Shown in pieces: positions 18,264 through 28,048 of a DNA stretch of 64,000 bases. The DNA comes from Nematocida parisii ERTm1 (Eukaryota; Microsporidia). The position numbers were made by a program, and so were the translations under genes. The stretch spans positions 124,001 to 188,000 of the forward strand of contig NW_013524648.1 of NCBI RefSeq assembly GCF_000250985.1, given 5' to 3'. The notes beneath the pieces were generated by a model. That model was not told the DNA's origin, did no database searches, and saw nothing but the letters and a program-made list of their open reading frames with translations. Position 1 is the stretch's first letter; every line of letters starts with the position of its first letter.

Positions 18264-19397
18264 CTACTCTACTTTGGCCTCATCAACCATACGTACAGTA
18301 AATACAGGATAGTCAATACGCGGTAATTGTCCTTTTCCAAAAAACAGTTCGTTTGTGTCTTTCTCTACCCACTCGGCATCTTCAGACTCTTCTTCATCAC
18401 TCTCTGATGAATCTTTGTCAATGCTCTCCCCATCCTCTTCTACCCATTCTTCTTCTGAGTCGTATAAATACTCTTCCTCAGGAAGTATTTTTCTGCAGGA
18501 GTTTCTTGTGTGGGCGGGGTTTAAAGCATTTTTAGAGTCCTTCACTGCATAAAATGGTGGGCGGATTTGGCCGTGTATTTGATAAAATACCATTCTTGTG
18601 GGGATACTGATCTCTTTGCACCGCCGGATAGTGGAAATATTTCCATAAAATATTCCTGGATACTTTATAAATAGATTACTTGCCTTATCCGTGCATTCAG
18701 TGCTTCTTTTGGTCATAAAGAAAAGAAGATTGCTTTTTATAGACTTGCTGCTTTCAATAGGTACATCTTTTATACGGGGTTTTGGTGTGCGTGTGATTTT
18801 AAGCACTTCCTTCCTTGCCTCTAAAATATCCTCAGACATAGACATGCGCACTCTCTTTATCGATGGGTCAGTCTCTTTCTGCCTGTTTTTTAGATTTTGT
18901 ATAAACTCTCTTCTGGACTTGTGCACTGGACTGTTTTTGCTAATCTCCTTGCTATCTATAATAAGAAAGTTCTTCTCCTGTTTCCCTGTGGTGATAGAGT
19001 GCGTGCCTGCTTCATCTACCACCGACTTGTCCCTGGGAAGACTTATTCGTAAAATGCGTGCACTGGTGCTTTCCATCCAGTTTTTAGTCCACTCCAAAAA
19101 CTCCTCTCTCGTTGGAACGCCCTCTTGCTTGCTGCAGTAAAAGTACTCATACGCACACTCTGCTAAGAATGAAGGTAAACAAGAGTCACTGGTGATGGGT
19201 AGTAAATCACTAAAAAGAGTCATTAATTCCCTGCTTGGGTAAATATCTTTAGACGCTTTAAAGTCAATCAGCATCTGCAGTGCATCTATACTAAACCGCA
19301 GATTCATAAAATATTTACAAAAGACAGAAATTAATCTAGAACCAGCTCCACCCATAAACAAACGCCACTGCACAGCAGAAATAACTAAAAAATACAT
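18264..19397 (-). CDS. CAC1: Chromatin assembly factor 1 large subunit (Cac1/p150-like)
   Basis: The protein of 377 residues carries, near residues 285-345, the CAF-1 p150 signature. That is QIHGQIRPPFYAV followed by N-x-A-x-NP and then ILPEEEYLYDSEEEWVEE (family form: ENHRPPYWGTW, NP..KD..LDYE.DSDEEWEEEE). CAF-1 deposits H3-H4 on newly replicated DNA through PCNA. The protein is much shorter than yeast Cac1 (606) and lacks an obvious long KER coiled coil, keeping a basic middle part. The frame opens three codons earlier at a TTG; the ATG at 19397 is used, although an inner ATG (MGGAGS) is possible. Its divergence is high, but the core motif is clear. The next gene, a sirtuin, lies 183 bases upstream on the same strand. 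Confidence 0.75.
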   Translation of the reverse strand: MYFLVISAVQWRLFMGGAGSRLISVFCKYFMNLRFSIDALQMLIDFKASKDIYPSRELMTLFSDLLPITSDSCLPSFLAECAYEYFYCSKQEGVPTREEFLEWTKNWMESTSARILRISLPRDKSVVDEAGTHSITTGKQEKNFLIIDSKEISKNSPVHKSRREFIQNLKNRQKETDPSIKRVRMSMSEDILEARKEVLKITRTPKPRIKDVPIESSKSIKSNLLFFMTKRSTECTDKASNLFIKYPGIFYGNISTIRRCKEISIPTRMVFYQIHGQIRPPFYAVKDSKNALNPAHTRNSCRKILPEEEYLYDSEEEWVEEDGESIDKDSSESDEEESEDAEWVEKDTNELFFGKGQLPRIDYPVFTVRMVDEAKVE

Positions 19398-19580
19398 TGA
19401 GTTCAAAATCTGAAATGCACTTTAAACACAGTAGAAATACAGAAAATAATTATACAGCAGAATTCATTATATTATAGCCCGAAAGTGAAATACAAATTAT
19501 CACATTTATACTATAAGCCAAAATACACGGGAGTTTTACTGAGAAAATATACATAATAAGACTATTCATCAGATAAATCA

Positions 19581-20567
19581 TTAACTCTTTACATCTTTAG
19601 ACGTGCTTATGGCTCTAAGCGCTATCTTGGGATCATTAAATGGATCAATGGAAAGTCTTTTTAAAGAATCAATAATCCCATTCATGCCACTTGCCTTTTG
19701 AATCTGCTTAAGAAGTAGTGGTCCATTAATTGCATCCATTAATAACTCTGAAAATGTATCACACTTCCCTTCTATCCAGTAGTCAAAATAAACCTGCATG
19801 GGTTTTGCTGGCGGTTCAATTCCTACGTATACTCTAATTCCTTCATTTCCCTTTACAGTCTTACTAAGCGTCTTTAAAAGATTCTTCACCCCGTAAACCT
19901 TTAAACTAGTGCCCATAACAATAAGTAGCGACGTATTTTTTTCTTGAATAACAGAAGCGGCTGTTTTTGATGTATCGTGCGGTCCTCCATACAGTACAAT
20001 ATCTGGCATAAGAATGCCTATAGGACACTTCCTCTTTCCCTCTGATTTTCTCTTGGTGTTTCTTTCTATACACATAAAACACTCTTCTTTCTTAACTAAA
20101 TCATACACAAGAGTATAGTCTGTCTTATGCTGGCAGTACGTACATAGTAACTTGTCTAAACTCCCGTGTAAATAGTGTACATTCTGAATAATTCCTGCTT
20201 TTCTCTCTAACCCATCAATGTTCTGCGTATATATTGTTGATTTGTACTTCCTCTGAACATATTCAAGCATTTTATGTGTTGGCGTGGGATCAATCTGCTC
20301 TAAAGACTGCTTAAGCTGTGAAATTAATTCTAGATATATATTCATTAGCTCAGGATTGCTGTGCACTATAGAATAAGTAAAAATATCCTCGCCAGAATAC
20401 CCATACTTCTTCTTAATTTCTTTAAACAAACCATTCTCAGACCTAAAATCAGGAATGCCTGCTGAGGTGGATATACCTGCGCCTGTTATAAAGGACGCCT
20501 TTGTTTTTCTTAGTAATGAAGCAAGCTTAACATACAGAAATGCACTTTCTATTTTTAAACTCTTCAT
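19581..20567 (-). CDS. HST4: Sir2-family NAD-dependent deacetylase, HST3/4-like
   Basis: This 328-residue sirtuin removes acetyl groups from lysines using NAD. It has GAGIS (29-33) with IPDFRS for NAD binding, TQNID (114-118), catalytic His134 in HYLHG, and zinc-binding cysteine pairs C142/C145 and C163/C166 (C181 close by). It also has the terminal Rossmann motif MGTSLKVYGVKNL. The last motif, with G at the place of the usual S-x-x-V-x-P, and the GGPHD segment point to the HST3/HST4 branch, which in yeast deacetylates histone H3 lysine 56. The length fits a minimal catalytic core plus short tails. The gene stands next to the CAF-1 large subunit, whose substrate is H3K56-acetylated histone in yeast. 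The subfamily is inferred. Confidence 0.8.
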   Translation of the reverse strand: MKSLKIESAFLYVKLASLLRKTKASFITGAGISTSAGIPDFRSENGLFKEIKKKYGYSGEDIFTYSIVHSNPELMNIYLELISQLKQSLEQIDPTPTHKMLEYVQRKYKSTIYTQNIDGLERKAGIIQNVHYLHGSLDKLLCTYCQHKTDYTLVYDLVKKEECFMCIERNTKRKSEGKRKCPIGILMPDIVLYGGPHDTSKTAASVIQEKNTSLLIVMGTSLKVYGVKNLLKTLSKTVKGNEGIRVYVGIEPPAKPMQVYFDYWIEGKCDTFSELLMDAINGPLLLKQIQKASGMNGIIDSLKRLSIDPFNDPKIALRAISTSKDVKS

Positions 20568-20696
20568 ATAGCTCAGTAAAAATTAAAATAATATCAACAG
20601 GAATAATATTCTCGTACGGCTAATAGCAAACACAGACAGAAAATGCAAAAAAATACCAAATGAGTCCATTCATAATATTTCTATTTTTATACCGGG

Positions 20697-21335
20697 ATGA
20701 GGTTTGCTGCTATAATAAAGAAAGTGTTAGAGAAAGACAGAAGACTAAAAATAGTCATATTAGGGCCGGACAATGCGGGGAAGACATCTTTATTACGGGC
20801 ATATTTAAACCAGAACATAGCAGACATAAAGCCAACGTATGGGTACCAAATAGTAAATACAGAAATGGAAGTGGAGAAAAACAAGTACGAAATAGAAATA
20901 TTAGACATAGGAGGACAGAAATCTATCAGGGCATATTGGGATACGTACTACTCAGGAGTAGATGGTGTACTCTTTGTGTATGATACGTATGGTACAGATG
21001 AGTATAAGAAAATCATTGAAAACACAGTGAGTCATCCCACTTTACAAGATACTGAATTTATATGTGCATCAAATAAAGCAGATGACATAACACAGGAAGA
21101 GACTCAGCAGACAAAGTACATTCAAATAACACAGCATAATCCTGAAATACCACGGACTGACCCAGGATTTGATTTTATGGCAAATACAGAAAATATATCA
21201 GAGAACCAGCAGAACACTGTTAATAAAGAAATAGAAATAATTTATACATCAGCCAAGAATAAAATAAATGTGGAAAGAGTCTTTAGAAGACTTATAGAAA
21301 ATATTTTAAAAAAACAGAGAAATGCCGTTCTGTAA
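20697..21335 (+). CDS. ARL2: Arl2-like small GTPase
   Basis: The protein has 212 residues and the Arf-family G motifs: GPDNAGKT (23-30), switch I threonine in KPTYGY, LDIGGQKSIRAYW (69-81), and NKAD (126-129). The GGQKS-x-R-x-YW string is characteristic of Arl2/Cin4, which in yeast and animals acts with tubulin cofactors in microtubule biogenesis. Residues about 137-190 form an insertion of low-complexity Gln/Asn/Thr sequence not present in Arl2, before the SAK-like element TSAKNK. The second residue is Arg, so the protein cannot be myristoylated in the Arf manner. Its last 14 bases overlap the start of RPC11 in another frame. Confidence 0.75.
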   Translation: MRFAAIIKKVLEKDRRLKIVILGPDNAGKTSLLRAYLNQNIADIKPTYGYQIVNTEMEVEKNKYEIEILDIGGQKSIRAYWDTYYSGVDGVLFVYDTYGTDEYKKIIENTVSHPTLQDTEFICASNKADDITQEETQQTKYIQITQHNPEIPRTDPGFDFMANTENISENQQNTVNKEIEIIYTSAKNKINVERVFRRLIENILKKQRNAVL

Positions 21336-21630
21336 TAAGTGCATGAACAGGTTATCAGTGGAAACAGTTAATTCTAGAAGTACTTTTCTCTGCGAGGAGT
21401 GCAATTACAGAAAAGAGATTCCTGGTACATTTCGGACAAAGACGAAATTAACTCCGAAAGTAGAACTAATTGAGAAGTCTAAGCCTAAAGAACTACCAGA
21501 GAGAAATGCACTGTGCCCAGAGTGTTCATTCACTAAAGCAAATTACTACCAAATGCAAACTAGAAGTGCAGATGAACCAATGACAATATTTAATACGTGC
21601 ACAAGATGCAAGCACACATGGAGGGAATAA
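21322..21630 (+). CDS. RPC11: RNA polymerase III subunit C11 (Rpc11)
   Basis: The 102-residue protein has two zinc ribbons joined by a linker. The N-terminal ribbon has CNKC and CEEC pairs (about 4-7 and 24-27). The C-terminal TFIIS-like ribbon has CPEC and CTRC pairs with MQTRSADEPMT between them. The RSADEPMTxF string is the Rpc11/POLR3K form (RPA12 has RSADEGxT). This subunit provides RNA cleavage and helps termination of Pol III transcripts such as 5S rRNA and tRNA. Its length matches yeast Rpc11 (110). The ATG lies inside the last codons of the Arl2-like gene, a 14-base overlap, so the two are likely to share a transcript or at least transcription unit boundaries. Confidence 0.9.
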   Translation: MPFCNKCMNRLSVETVNSRSTFLCEECNYRKEIPGTFRTKTKLTPKVELIEKSKPKELPERNALCPECSFTKANYYQMQTRSADEPMTIFNTCTRCKHTWRE

Positions 21631-21978
21631 ATTTAAAACCAGGAGTATTTTATGCCAACATTTAAAATAGACAGGTAAATTATACAACTACCATGATTTT
21701 GGGGTGTACATATCGGTTTATTGCGCATATATAATGGACTGTTCACTAGAAGAGGCTTATAATAACAATAACATACACTAAAAATCCAAATTGCATTATA
21801 ATACTTTATACACTATTTCTAACAATAAAAGCACATAACCATAAAAATATCACTATATGCCGAATTATAAGCACATATTTCAATTACAGTTAGATAATTT
21901 CAACTTTCTAGTGCTCATTTATTACCAGAATGAAAATAAACTTTCAATATTTTGTTTACCCAACAGAACTTTTAAAGC
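21631..21978. other. AT-rich spacer
   Basis: No gene was seen. Short hairpin-like and AT-rich stretches are present but none resembles a known RNA. The spacer presumably carries the promoter of the downstream large gene. Confidence 0.5.
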
Positions 21979-24900
21979 ATGCAGACAGAAATGAACAATA
22001 TATTACTTGCAATACTTAAAGAGCACTCACAGAAGAACAGCACACTAAAAAAAGAAGTGCAAACTGCCTTGCCACTAATAGAGGAGTACCAAGGGAAGGA
22101 AAAGGAATTTTATGAGTATGTAAAAGAGAAGAAATTGGCACAATTGCCATTTGTAAAATCAATACAGGAGATTCCTGTCAAAAACAGATTATTCTTTCAG
22201 TCTCTTCAAATTCTGCATAAGCTCATTACAAGAAATAGCATATCTAAAGAGTTCATTCCTTATATTCTGGAAGAGTTCGAAAAAAAAATAGAGGCACACT
22301 CTGAAGTACAGCTAAGAGTACTGCAGATGTTACAGCCACTGATAGAGGATCCTTTGCTAGTGAAAGGTGATAACCTTTTTAAACTGTTTAAAATAGGGAT
22401 TAGTCTGATAAAAAAGTACAAAGACACAGTTACTGCAAAAATAACAGTATCTTATGTGATTGAGTGTATTTTTGAAAGACCCGAAATTATCTGTGGCTTT
22501 AAAGAGTGCGATACAAGCTTAAAGGAGTCTGCAGAAGCAGACTGCTTGAAGGTAGTAAGTGTGCTGATTAGCCTCTCAAAAGAGCCAGATCTATTTGGTT
22601 TAGACTTGTTATTGGTTAGTATGTCAAGTAAAACAGCAAAGAATGTACTGAATACAACAGAAGGCAAAGAGTTACTAGAAGTGATTATAGATTTCTTAAT
22701 GAAGGAGATATCTGGAGTTGATATTAACAGGACTAAAGTATCCTTTGCAATCTTTATGCAAATAATTTCAAATATTGTTCAGAGTAACCATAACATTATA
22801 AGTATTCTCTTGGGAATATGTCAACTAGAAATTCAGAAAGAAACAGAATTACTCAAAGGAGAATTTCTGTACGCTCTGCCATATGAAATAGTTCTGGCGT
22901 GTCTTAAGAGCAGCGAATACCTATCAGAACAATTGTTTGGCCTTAATAACGAACGGTTTTTGTTAGACATCACTGGGATACAAAAAAATGAAGAAATACT
23001 TAAGCTAATACAAGCAAAAGAAAAAACAGAAATAGTTGGGAACAAATCACTTAAAATGTCAAGGATTATTGATATTGCAGGTAGATTAGAAGATTCAGAT
23101 ATTTTGCAACTGTTTATTCCATATTTTAGCTACCTTATAGAAAATATAACATGTTCATCTGAGGGTTGGCCAGAAGAACCACTTGCAATGATAAAGGGGG
23201 CTATTTCTCATACTGCAAGTATTGCACAGGGAAATATTTCTGTGTTTAATTCTGTGATTAAGTCAGTGTACACAGTAGCAGAGAAATACCCAAAGATATT
23301 TTTTATTTCTGCTTTTGAGCTTACCTTCTGTTATGCAGATATACTGTGCACATGGGGAGAGTTTTTTATTCTGTCCTCTTATGCCCAGGATAGTGCGCCA
23401 GATTTAGACTCATGGAATGTTTCAGTTAACCGGCTGATGGAGTGTAACTCTGAGTGTTTGAAAGGTGCACTGAAGGGAGTGTGCGGGTCATGCAATATTC
23501 CATTAGACCGCTTTATGAATCTTTTTTTATCAGTTGGCCATAAAATAGAGGATTTCCCATACGAAGTAGTATCGTATATCAAGAAAATCTTTGTGCCAGG
23601 CATGGATAGTTCAAAATTAGTACGAGAAGAACAGGTTGTGTACTTCTTAAGCGAGTATTTTTCAGCTGGATTGGGCGAGGGCGTGCACGTTCGAATTCTT
23701 CCAGAGATTATTCTGGTATTTTCTGAGATAAAGAATCTGAGCCAAGACATTTCACTTGCTAAAATTATTATGCAGTCAATATCTGATGGAATAAAGCAGG
23801 CAGGCTCGTCCTTTGGGATGGGGTGGGTGAGTATTTACAAAATACTGTCTGACGCAGCAGAGGAAGAGGAAATACGAAGAATTGTTTTTGAAACAATTAA
23901 GACAATAACAGATCGCATGCTAATGTACTTACCAGATGAATGCCTTGTATCTACACACCAACTGCTTTGCATGTGCTGTAAGCTTATAATAGAGGACAAC
24001 ATATCATTTCAGGCACTGTTTTCTATTAGAGACATAACAGAATACGTACACATAGAAAAGGAGAGAATCTCACGGCAAGTACAAATGGAAATATTTTATG
24101 CTACAATGTGTCTTCTGTGCAGTGTGGCGTATGATCAAAGAGATGATGTAAGGGACTCTGCGATAGTGCAAGCATTTGAGACTATATATTTCTGTCAAAA
24201 AGTGAATCTTCTTATGTGGGAGCCTCTTATCCAGACATTCCTGAAAAGACTGCTCTCTGCTGCAGTGTACACTAAAGAAAAAGAAATTTACTCAGGCGAA
24301 CACGATGAAAATTCAAGTGGTTCCGATTATCTGTCATTTGAAGAAAAATGTCTGTGCCGCGGAGTAGGTGGCTGCTCATTCCAGCCGTATACAACAGATG
24401 ATGTAAACACGGCCAGGTCACTGGAAAGTGCCAAAAAAATCATTTTTGGTGTGTCTAACCTAATTTTTAGCTATTTCGGGGAAATAAAGGAGTATAAAGG
24501 ATTCTACTCGCTGTGGAGATATATCGGGAGGATATTTGTTAGATTCTTCTCCGATCCGTATATGAAAGGCACAGTGATCTCTGCCATTACACCAGGGCTG
24601 CAGATTTCTTTGCCAACAAAGTACAGCGTGTCTTTATTTTCAACCATATCGGATATTTGCTTTATATACACACAGCCAGATGAATCTCTTGAGACACTTG
24701 TGGAAATGTTTAAGCAGGCCTATAAAAAAATTAGACCGGAAGAAGTACAGACTAAAATGTCTGTAACATTCTTCAAAACCATTACACACTTGCTAAATAA
24801 TAATACAGTTGAAGACTCAGGAACACTTACTTTCCTGGAATTTGAAACAATTCAATCATTAAGAGATGAAACCTGCCGTATTTCTAGAATAAAGGTTCTT

Positions 24901-25713
24901 CTGGAGTGGATAGCAATCCCAAGAACGCGCTCTGAAAGACTGTCTGAACAGTTTATTATACAGTGCATAGAGAGGTTGGAAAATGAACTGCTTAGTCATA
25001 CAGAACCACAGCCAACAGAAATAATCAGAAAGTCCATAGATACTCTTCTTCTGTACCACAAGAAAAAAGAAACATATATGCACTGCTGGCATAGGGCTAT
25101 AGGCTGTCTGCAGAAAATACTTCAGCTAGAAGTATCTACTGAGTCACTAGGCCACCTTTCACTCATATCCAGAGAAATTTTTAGACTTCCTCCACCAGAA
25201 GATGCTAACGCTTCAGTTGATGCTATGCCTGATGTGCCCAGAAAAGACCCACACCGGCTCAAGGAAGAAGAAAGAGGAATCCAAGACCACCTTGTGTTTT
25301 TGGAAATGCTTACAGAAATACTTAAAGGAGAAAAAGTGGTTGAGGTGTACACAGTTGTTATGGCATTTTGGGAGTTCACAATTAAAGAAAACCTGCACAT
25401 CCTGCACTTATCTGCAACAAAAACTCTGTGTCATATTCTTGCATCTAAACATGAATTGAATGAATACTCAGATGACTGGATCGACAGATGCCTCCAAAAT
25501 TATAATGAATGCATCCGAGTAGAAAGAGTCAAATTCTCGTTTTTCCAGAGGCAGGCCATTCTTTATGTATTACAGCAGATTATAGATAGAAAACTCCCTG
25601 TTCCTAAATCAAAAGTGTTTATGTCCCAGCTAATTCTATGCATCTCATCTGATGCGCCAGATATATCACTGCTTGCCACAGAAGTACTAGAACAGTTTGT
25701 TGCAAATAAATAA
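21979..25713 (+). CDS. MON2: MON2-like DCB/HUS-domain protein
   Basis: The 1244-residue product is helical throughout. Residues about 85-115 (SEVQLRVLQMLQPLI, then a leucine-rich segment on to KITVSYVIECIFERP) resemble the DCB domain of the Sec7/MON2 group. Here a VLQ-x-L-x-PL helix is followed by a T-x-x-A(T)-x-x-x-V/I stretch. No Sec7 catalytic motif was found, which fits MON2, a non-catalytic relative. MON2 controls endosome-to-Golgi traffic with Dop1 and Neo1 flippase. The protein is shorter than yeast Mon2 (1636). Any other large HEAT protein of membrane traffic remains possible. The ATG at 21979 follows an A/T-rich leader. The Cys-rich loop near residue 790 (CLCRGVGGC) is an oddity. Confidence 0.5.
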   Translation: MQTEMNNILLAILKEHSQKNSTLKKEVQTALPLIEEYQGKEKEFYEYVKEKKLAQLPFVKSIQEIPVKNRLFFQSLQILHKLITRNSISKEFIPYILEEFEKKIEAHSEVQLRVLQMLQPLIEDPLLVKGDNLFKLFKIGISLIKKYKDTVTAKITVSYVIECIFERPEIICGFKECDTSLKESAEADCLKVVSVLISLSKEPDLFGLDLLLVSMSSKTAKNVLNTTEGKELLEVIIDFLMKEISGVDINRTKVSFAIFMQIISNIVQSNHNIISILLGICQLEIQKETELLKGEFLYALPYEIVLACLKSSEYLSEQLFGLNNERFLLDITGIQKNEEILKLIQAKEKTEIVGNKSLKMSRIIDIAGRLEDSDILQLFIPYFSYLIENITCSSEGWPEEPLAMIKGAISHTASIAQGNISVFNSVIKSVYTVAEKYPKIFFISAFELTFCYADILCTWGEFFILSSYAQDSAPDLDSWNVSVNRLMECNSECLKGALKGVCGSCNIPLDRFMNLFLSVGHKIEDFPYEVVSYIKKIFVPGMDSSKLVREEQVVYFLSEYFSAGLGEGVHVRILPEIILVFSEIKNLSQDISLAKIIMQSISDGIKQAGSSFGMGWVSIYKILSDAAEEEEIRRIVFETIKTITDRMLMYLPDECLVSTHQLLCMCCKLIIEDNISFQALFSIRDITEYVHIEKERISRQVQMEIFYATMCLLCSVAYDQRDDVRDSAIVQAFETIYFCQKVNLLMWEPLIQTFLKRLLSAAVYTKEKEIYSGEHDENSSGSDYLSFEEKCLCRGVGGCSFQPYTTDDVNTARSLESAKKIIFGVSNLIFSYFGEIKEYKGFYSLWRYIGRIFVRFFSDPYMKGTVISAITPGLQISLPTKYSVSLFSTISDICFIYTQPDESLETLVEMFKQAYKKIRPEEVQTKMSVTFFKTITHLLNNNTVEDSGTLTFLEFETIQSLRDETCRISRIKVLLEWIAIPRTRSERLSEQFIIQCIERLENELLSHTEPQPTEIIRKSIDTLLLYHKKKETYMHCWHRAIGCLQKILQLEVSTESLGHLSLISREIFRLPPPEDANASVDAMPDVPRKDPHRLKEEERGIQDHLVFLEMLTEILKGEKVVEVYTVVMAFWEFTIKENLHILHLSATKTLCHILASKHELNEYSDDWIDRCLQNYNECIRVERVKFSFFQRQAILYVLQQIIDRKLPVPKSKVFMSQLILCISSDAPDISLLATEVLEQFVANK

Positions 25714-26082
25714 ATATTCACTATAATAAAGACTAATAAACACTTATGCCTATTGTAAATATACTTCACACACGTCACAATTTGTCAGAGAGTTCAATTC
25801 CCAGTACATAATTACATCTTAGATTACAGTGCCTTGCACTAAATCTAATATACCATATAAGACATTCAGGTTATGCACATAAATTGTATGATTTGATTTT
25901 TAAATATATTTCAGATCGTGATAATGATTGTTCTGATTATATCACTTGTTTATACTGTATAATGTACTTAATATACCCTCTGATACATTCTAAATTTTTT
26001 AATTCTGGTATTTGCTGTACTTTATATTTTTATAAAAAGACTCTCCTCTTGAATATAAACACAATTATATTTTTATTTATTT
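25714..26082. other. AT-rich spacer
   Basis: This spacer holds no recognisable gene. A GTTCAATTCC word at about 25792 resembles a tRNA box B, but the flanks do not pair as a T arm. The T-rich tract just before 26083 belongs to the leader of the glutaredoxin gene. Confidence 0.5.
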
Positions 26083-26451
26083 ATGGCAGAAGTATCTGGG
26101 GATGTAAAAGAGCATTTCAAATCCTTAATCTTGGGCACACCCATTTTCGCAGCAATTAAAACTTCGTGCCCATTTTGCGTTGAATTTCTAAATACGATTA
26201 ATAGACTAAATTATTCAAACCTTCTTCAGACAATCAGTGAGGTAAATCATGCACCTCTACTGGAAAAGTTGAAAGAAATAACGTACAGCAACTATGGCCA
26301 TAAAACATTCCCTATGATATTTATAAATGGAAGGTTTATAGGAGGAAACGACTCATTCAATAATGTACTTAGTAAGATTAAAAGCATTATGAACATGAAA
26401 CAATTAGATAGATCATTAGTATTAACACCCGATGGCAGATATACTCAATAA
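26083..26451 (+). CDS. GRX: Glutaredoxin
   Basis: The 122-residue thioredoxin-fold protein carries the dithiol active site CPFC (29-32), preceded by the Lys-Thr-Ser segment that binds glutathione, then the cis-proline motif TFPMIFING (75-83) and the terminal FIGGNDSF glutathione-binding glycines. It reduces protein disulfides with glutathione as donor. The length and motif order are those of dithiol glutaredoxins (human GLRX, yeast Grx1/2). No signal peptide is seen, so it is likely cytosolic. The ATG is preceded by a pyrimidine-rich leader (TTTTATTTATTT). Confidence 0.92.
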   Translation: MAEVSGDVKEHFKSLILGTPIFAAIKTSCPFCVEFLNTINRLNYSNLLQTISEVNHAPLLEKLKEITYSNYGHKTFPMIFINGRFIGGNDSFNNVLSKIKSIMNMKQLDRSLVLTPDGRYTQ

Positions 26452-26536
26452 AGATACTCTCGCTTTTCCTATTTCTGGATATCATAAAGTATTTTTTGGA
26501 GTATATTAGACATATATTACTTATACACACTTTTAC

Positions 26537-28048
26537 TTACTGAAATATTCTTAAATACCTCTTTACTGTCTCTACAAATTGCAAGTCTTTCTTCTTATCC
26601 ATATCAAACAGTGATATAAAAGACTCCCACTTGTCTTCCTGTATTATAAAGAAGGCTTCATTATACTCATAAACTAACTTTCCATCTACAAGTATAAAAT
26701 TAATATCTCCATACTTTGATATACCACTTCTAATAGCTTCGGGCTTGCACTCTGTGTTGAGTTCTTCTAACTTCTTCTCTGCTTCTTCAATTTGTTCTTT
26801 CACTTCATCTGCTCCTTCATTTACCAGTACCTCTCCCTTCAGTCTTTTTACCTCCTGCACAAGAGAAAGCCGCTCCCTCTCTTTTTCCTTGTACTCCTCT
26901 AGCAATGTGTCATAATACGTTCTGAATCGGACACCAAGTATTATAGTCTCAAACATAAATGAAATCATTAATAATCTATCTACTGCTAAAGACTCAATTA
27001 CTTTCTCTGTTTTCTCTGCTTTGGTTGGAGTGTACGGCATGAACTCGTTTGTCTTTACTTTTATGTCATATATGTTCATTATATCGTATACAAAGCTTTT
27101 AATGTACGCCAGCCAGGTTTTCTGTGCGGCATCTCCTGCAAACCACTGTATCCTATTAAACCCAGTTTCTTTTTTCTCTCCTGCGATAGTAATCATGTCC
27201 AGTACTTCCTTCATGTGCTCGCTTTCATATATCATATTTGATGCAATGTGTAACATATCCTTAAGCCCTTCTTTACCAGACTTTCTCCTCTCATGAGAAA
27301 TTGCCTTTAAAAGCTTTGAAAATATATCTACCAAGCGAGGCGTGTCTTTCTCTGCAAACACTGCAGATATAAACTCTTCTAGTGACATCTCCTTAGTCTT
27401 TAAAAACTCACAGAAAATATTCAGCCCATTATACAAAGAAATAACCTTTTTGTATAATTTGTGTGTAGAAATAGATGAATGCTCCCATTTCTCTGAATAT
27501 ATCGATAATATCTGATCTGTTTTTTTCTGTACTCGTGCCTCCTCTATCTCAGACAGTTCCTTTAATTTCTCCTTCTCTTTCTCTTGATTAGGCGGAGTTA
27601 ACCATGCATTCTTATCTACCTTCGGCTGCTCAGTAGCCTTCTCCACCTGCTTTATAATTGGCTTCTGCCCTTTAAATATCCCAAGTTCTTGTATAATATT
27701 ATTTGCAACTATACGCCCAAGAGGAGTGTCCTTTGTTATGCTTAATATAAATAACAGTACTTCGTTTTTTGTAGCACTGTCTTTCCTTAATAAATCCTGT
27801 GCTAAAATCTCCTCTCTCTGCGGAGTACTTCCCGTCTCATCATCGTGTATCTCTACTATGTAGCCCTTCTTGGTAATTTTTACTATCTGACCAGTTAATT
27901 CTTTGTTCTTAATAAAAACCACTTCCCCTATAAAGAATCTGTTTTTTATCGTTGTAGTAATTCTGTTAACCAAATTACAAAGTGGCTTTGTTGGATGAAC
28001 CAGAAAATACGAAACTGCGAACTTTCTTAGTGCAATGCTTTCAATCAT
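26537..28048 (-). CDS. DDT/WHIM-type chromatin remodeller accessory protein (Itc1/ACF1-like)
   Basis: The 503-residue protein resembles the accessory subunits of ISWI chromatin remodellers. At the N-terminus, NRFFIGEVVFIKNKELTGQI looks like the beta-barrel that follows the WAC domain. A DDT-like helix block (LYNGLNIFCEFLKTKEMSLEEF) lies near residues 206-228. A WHIM-like motif (KDTPLGRIVANNII) and a second one near the C-terminus (GKLVYEYNEAFFI, W-ESFI) fit the spacer-ruler module that contacts ISWI. A coiled coil (about 385-430, rich in Glu, Lys and Leu) lies before it. Assignment rests on weak pattern matches. The frame extends 11 codons upstream to an ATG at 28081, but that part is AT-rich; the inner ATG (MIESIALRK) is preferred. 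Confidence 0.45.
   Translation of the reverse strand: MIESIALRKFAVSYFLVHPTKPLCNLVNRITTTIKNRFFIGEVVFIKNKELTGQIVKITKKGYIVEIHDDETGSTPQREEILAQDLLRKDSATKNEVLLFILSITKDTPLGRIVANNIIQELGIFKGQKPIIKQVEKATEQPKVDKNAWLTPPNQEKEKEKLKELSEIEEARVQKKTDQILSIYSEKWEHSSISTHKLYKKVISLYNGLNIFCEFLKTKEMSLEEFISAVFAEKDTPRLVDIFSKLLKAISHERRKSGKEGLKDMLHIASNMIYESEHMKEVLDMITIAGEKKETGFNRIQWFAGDAAQKTWLAYIKSFVYDIMNIYDIKVKTNEFMPYTPTKAEKTEKVIESLAVDRLLMISFMFETIILGVRFRTYYDTLLEEYKEKERERLSLVQEVKRLKGEVLVNEGADEVKEQIEEAEKKLEELNTECKPEAIRSGISKYGDINFILVDGKLVYEYNEAFFIIQEDKWESFISLFDMDKKKDLQFVETVKRYLRIFQ

Noticed and set aside
25770-25810. tRNA-like box B (GTTCAATTCC)
   Set aside because: The bases on either side do not pair as a T stem and no box A was found at the right distance.
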